Below, piece by piece: positions 11,995 through 14,786 of a DNA stretch of 14,786 nucleotides. The DNA comes from Prevotella sp. CAG:924 (GTDB taxonomy: Bacteria; Bacteroidota; Bacteroidia; Bacteroidales; Bacteroidaceae), in the NCBI GenBank assembly GCA_000431975.1, contig HF988414.1, forward strand, positions 1 through 14,786. Reading direction: 5' to 3'. A program made the translations under genes and the position numbers. The notes under the pieces were generated by a model. It was not told the DNA's origin and did no database searches. It worked only from the letters and a program-made list of their open reading frames with translations. Position 1 is the stretch's first letter. Every line of letters begins with the position of its first letter.

Positions 11995-14637
11995 TTATTT
12001 TCGTCTCATTCTCTTGACCGCTCTCCACAGCTCACCGATCCAGAGGACGGGGGAGGTGGCAAGGATGATGATGATCCATTCTGTCGGGCTCAGGGGCACG
12101 GTGCGGAACATGGCGCCGCCGAAAGTGACGATGAGCCACTGGCCGACGAGGATGAAGGCCAGTACGAGCAGCAGGCCGTAGTCGCGGAAGAGATGGCGGA
12201 ACGTGGTGTGGTCCGATCCCAGGCACTTGGCGTTGAAAAGGTTCCAGAACTGCAGCATCACGAAGGTCGTGAAGAAGCAGGTGAGCTCATGGACGTCGAT
12301 GATGCTGCCGGAGCCGTGGCGCTCACACCAGAGCAGGTAGACAAACATCACGATGAAGAAGAGGATGGAGCTGACCAGGATGCTGCGGCCCATCGGTCGG
12401 TTGATGATGAAGTCTTCCTGTTTGCGCGGCTTCTCTGCCAGATATTCCTTCGAGGGTGGGAGAGAGGCGAGGGCGAGGGCGGCGAAGGTGTCCATGATGA
12501 GGTTGACCCAGAGGATCTGTGTCACGGTCAATGGCATCTCCGTGCCTACCAGCGAGCCGGCCAGTACGAGCAGCAGTGCCGTCATGTTGACGACGAGCTG
12601 GAAGAAGAGGAAGCGTTGTATGTTCTTGTAGAGTGAGCGTCCCCACATCACGGCTTGCACGATGGAGTGGAAGGAGTCGTCGAGCAGCGTGATGTCGCTG
12701 GCTTCCTTGGCCACGCTGGTACCCGATCCGAGGGAGAGGCCCACTTGTGCGTGGTTGAGGGCCGGGGCGTCGTTGGTGCCGTCACCGGTGACGGCCACCA
12801 CCTCGCCCTGTGCCTGCAGCAGATTGACGAGGCGCTGCTTGTCGGTAGGACGGGCGCGGTACATCACTTGTATCTCATGGGCTGCCTTTGAGGCGTCCTT
12901 GTCGTCCAGCTCGGCAAACTCCGGTCCGGATATGGCGAAGCGTTTCTGCCGGTCGTCGGCCGGTTGTTCCATGCCTATCTGGCGTGCGATCTCCGTGGCG
13001 GTTGCCTCGGTGTCGCCCGTCACCATCTTCACCTGTATGCCTGCCTTGCGGCATTGTGTCACGCTGTATGGCACGTCGTCACGCACGGGATCAGCGATGG
13101 CCACGATGGCCTGGAGGGTATAGGGCGCGTCCGTTGCCGGCTGGTCGGGATTGCCGCCCTCGCGGTAGCCCAGGGCAAGGGTACGCATGGCTTTGTGCTG
13201 CCAGGCCAGGAGGGTGGCCTCCACGTCTTTGCGAAGGTCGTCGCCGGGATGGCAGAGGGCCAGGATCTTCTCCGGCGCTCCTTTTATAAAGGTGTAGGTC
13301 TTACCGGCAACGGTGGCTGTGGTCGTCATCATCTTTTTCTCCGTGGAGAAGGGCTCCTGGGCAATGACGGGACAGTCGTGCCGGAGCTGTCCGTAGTCGG
13401 CCTTTGCCGTATGGCGCAGCCACAGCAGCAGGGCTCCTTCCGTAGGGTTGCCCACCACCTTCTGTCCGTCGAGCTCGGCCGTCGTGTTCGTGGCGATGGC
13501 AGCGGAGAGCAGCGGGTCCTGTCCTGCGCCATGGGCGAACTGGCGCATCTCCGCCACCTGCATCTGGTTTTGTGTGAGCGTGCCGGTCTTGTCGGTGCAG
13601 ATCACGGTCACGGCGCCCATCGTCTCCGAGGCATGGAGCTTGCGCACGAGGATGTTGCTTTGCAGCATGCGTCGCATGTTCAGGGCCAGGGAGAGGGTGA
13701 CGGCCATGGGCAGTCCCTCAGGCACGGCCATCACAAGGAGCGTGACGGACATCATGAAGTATTTCAGCACCTCATGGGCCATGGCGAGATAGTTGCCCGA
13801 CTGCCAGAGCTCGGGAGTGCTGATGATGTCGTGGACGAGAAAGATCACGAAGGCGGCTGTGCTGACGATGGTGCCTATCTTGGAGATGAGCTTGGCCAGA
13901 CGGTCGAGCTGCTGGTTGAGCGGTGTCTGGGTATGTGTGAGCTCAGAGGCTTTTTGTGCCACCTTGCCGATCTCGGAAGCGTCGCCGACGGCAATGACAC
14001 GGGCCATGGCGTGTCCGCTCATCACCATGGTGGAGCGGAGGATGAGGTCCTCGGGGTAGGCGTCCGCACTGCCGGCCTTGGGCTTTCCGTCGTGGGAGGG
14101 TTGTTGTGCGTCTTTATCGCCTGCCACCCGTTTGCTGGTCAGCGGCTCGCCGGTGAGCGAGCTCTCGTTCACCTGCAGGTTGGTGGCGGAGATGATCTTG
14201 GCGTCGGCGGGGATCTCGTCGCCCGTCTCTACGAGGATGATGTCGCCCACGACGATGTCACGGCGGGGCACTGTCGTCACACGGCCGTTGCGGCGCACCT
14301 TGACGGGCTGGTCCTCATTGATCTGTACGAGCAGGGCAAATTTCTTCACGGCGTCACGCTCGAAATAAAAGCCGATCGTCGTGGCCAGGATTACGGCAAT
14401 GATAATGCCAATGGTCTCCATGAAGTCGTTCTCAAAGAAGGCGAGAACGAGCGAGATGATGGCGGCTACAAGCAGGATCTGAATGATGGGATCCTTGTAT
14501 TTGTCGATGTAGAGTTTCCACAGCGATTCCCGCTTCGGCGGAGTGAGTACGTTGTCGCCGTGCAACCGGCGGCTTTCTTCCACCTGGTGGTCATTCAGTC
14601 CCAGGCTAGCGTCTGTCTTGGTAGTGTTGTCAGTCAT
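11995..14637 (-). CDS. PMCA-type calcium-translocating P-type ATPase
   Basis: An 880-residue P2-type ATPase that exports Ca2+ from the cytosol across the inner membrane. Order of features: N-terminal cation-ATPase domain, M1-M2 (about 52-92), actuator domain with SSLTGEP (159-165), M3-M4 with PEGLP (306-310) whose Glu307 is a Ca2+ ligand, phosphorylation site DKTGTLT (349-355, Asp349), nucleotide-binding KGAPE (452-456), hinge TGDGTNDAP (617-625), and M6 VNLIMDTFAALALA (711-724), where Asn712 and Asp716 correspond to SERCA site II ligands. The single-site ligand set fits the PMCA-type rather than the two-site SERCA. A Gln/Lys/Gly-rich stretch at 172-196 in the actuator domain looks like a variable insert. 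It leads the minus-strand gene group and has its own promoter. Other divalent cations are possible substrates. Confidence 0.95.
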   Translation of the reverse strand: MTDNTTKTDASLGLNDHQVEESRRLHGDNVLTPPKRESLWKLYIDKYKDPIIQILLVAAIISLVLAFFENDFMETIGIIIAVILATTIGFYFERDAVKKFALLVQINEDQPVKVRRNGRVTTVPRRDIVVGDIILVETGDEIPADAKIISATNLQVNESSLTGEPLTSKRVAGDKDAQQPSHDGKPKAGSADAYPEDLILRSTMVMSGHAMARVIAVGDASEIGKVAQKASELTHTQTPLNQQLDRLAKLISKIGTIVSTAAFVIFLVHDIISTPELWQSGNYLAMAHEVLKYFMMSVTLLVMAVPEGLPMAVTLSLALNMRRMLQSNILVRKLHASETMGAVTVICTDKTGTLTQNQMQVAEMRQFAHGAGQDPLLSAAIATNTTAELDGQKVVGNPTEGALLLWLRHTAKADYGQLRHDCPVIAQEPFSTEKKMMTTTATVAGKTYTFIKGAPEKILALCHPGDDLRKDVEATLLAWQHKAMRTLALGYREGGNPDQPATDAPYTLQAIVAIADPVRDDVPYSVTQCRKAGIQVKMVTGDTEATATEIARQIGMEQPADDRQKRFAISGPEFAELDDKDASKAAHEIQVMYRARPTDKQRLVNLLQAQGEVVAVTGDGTNDAPALNHAQVGLSLGSGTSVAKEASDITLLDDSFHSIVQAVMWGRSLYKNIQRFLFFQLVVNMTALLLVLAGSLVGTEMPLTVTQILWVNLIMDTFAALALASLPPSKEYLAEKPRKQEDFIINRPMGRSILVSSILFFIVMFVYLLWCERHGSGSIIDVHELTCFFTTFVMLQFWNLFNAKCLGSDHTTFRHLFRDYGLLLVLAFILVGQWLIVTFGGAMFRTVPLSPTEWIIIILATSPVLWIGELWRAVKRMRRK

Positions 14638-14660
14638 CTTTGATGATTAATTGGTTATTG

Positions 14661-14692
14661 CAAAGTTAGGTAAAAAGCATCAATATGGCAAC
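14661..14692 (-). promoter_or_regulatory. Promoter of the Ca2+ ATPase gene
   Basis: On the minus strand TAACTTTG (14668-14661) matches TAnnTTTG. GTTG (14692-14689), three of four -33 bases, lies 20 nt upstream. Transcription would start near 14654, about 17 nt before the start codon at 14637. Confidence 0.65.
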
Positions 14693-14729
14693 TAATTGCT
14701 TTGTTATTAGTTACTTTTCACGGATTTTA

Positions 14730-14761
14730 TTTGGCTGTTAACGAAAAACCCCGTATCTTTG
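14730..14761 (+). promoter_or_regulatory. Promoter of a gene leaving the right edge
   Basis: TTTG (14730-14733), a 20-nt spacer and TATCTTTG (14754-14761) form a full consensus promoter. An ATG at 14783-14785 is the likely start of the next plus-strand gene, of which no coding sequence is visible. It is divergent from the Ca2+ ATPase promoter. Confidence 0.75.
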
Positions 14762-14786
14762 CAGCACAAAAGGCATAATATCATGT

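Noticed and set aside
12964..14643. A 559-codon open frame on the plus strand
   Set aside because: It lies wholly antisense to the Ca2+ ATPase gene, is rich in His, Gly and Val, and has no recognisable domain. It results from base composition opposite a real gene.

Overview
This window looks like a chromosomal segment of a Bacteroidales bacterium, most likely Prevotellaceae. Three things point there. Several genes are preceded by the Bacteroidetes -7 element TAnnTTTG, in the best cases with a TTTG -33 element exactly 20 nt upstream. Starts lack clear Shine-Dalgarno sequences and often have A/T-rich upstream stretches. The gene families (PMCA-type Ca2+ ATPase, periplasmic S41 peptidase, MarR-GNAT fusion, thi operon ending in a TenI-like gene) are typical of the group. 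No mobile element, CRISPR array, tRNA or rRNA is visible.

Layout: (1) 1-1205: a strong hairpin, then a minus-strand LOG-family gene with its own promoter, then about 400 bp without a credible gene. (2) 1234-2328: a glycerate kinase, plus strand. (3) 2464-7026: the centre of the window, a thiamine operon. It has a consensus promoter, a TPP riboswitch, then thiD, thiE, thiC, a THI4-type thiazole synthase and a second ThiE/TenI-like gene. Three of the four junctions are 4-nt ATGA overlaps. (4) 7136-8860: a secreted S41 peptidase with an intrinsic terminator, followed by a MarR-GNAT fusion (8957-9916) with its own terminator. (5) 10028-14637: three minus-strand genes, transcribed in the order Ca2+ ATPase, ribF, CPBP-family membrane protease. 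The right edge carries divergent promoters, one for the ATPase and one for a gene that starts at the last bases of the window.

The thiamine operon makes thiamine phosphate from both ends. ThiC makes the pyrimidine (HMP-P), ThiD phosphorylates it, the THI4-type enzyme makes the thiazole, and ThiE joins the two. The usual bacterial thiazole genes (thiS, thiG, thiH/O, thiF) are absent from the operon, and THI4 appears to stand in for them. THI4 has His151 where the yeast suicide enzyme has its sulfur-donating cysteine, so it is predicted to be a catalytic enzyme that uses sulfide and iron, as suits an anaerobe.

The most interesting regulatory structure lies between the riboswitch and thiD. The thiD start codon sits inside a 13-14-bp hairpin whose left arm is also complementary to the 5' part of the TPP aptamer. 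This gives a visible, testable on/off switch for translation. I did not find a wholly unknown system. The best leads are this switch and the THI4-for-ThiG replacement, which leaves a processing step (ADP-thiazole hydrolysis) without an obvious enzyme in the window.
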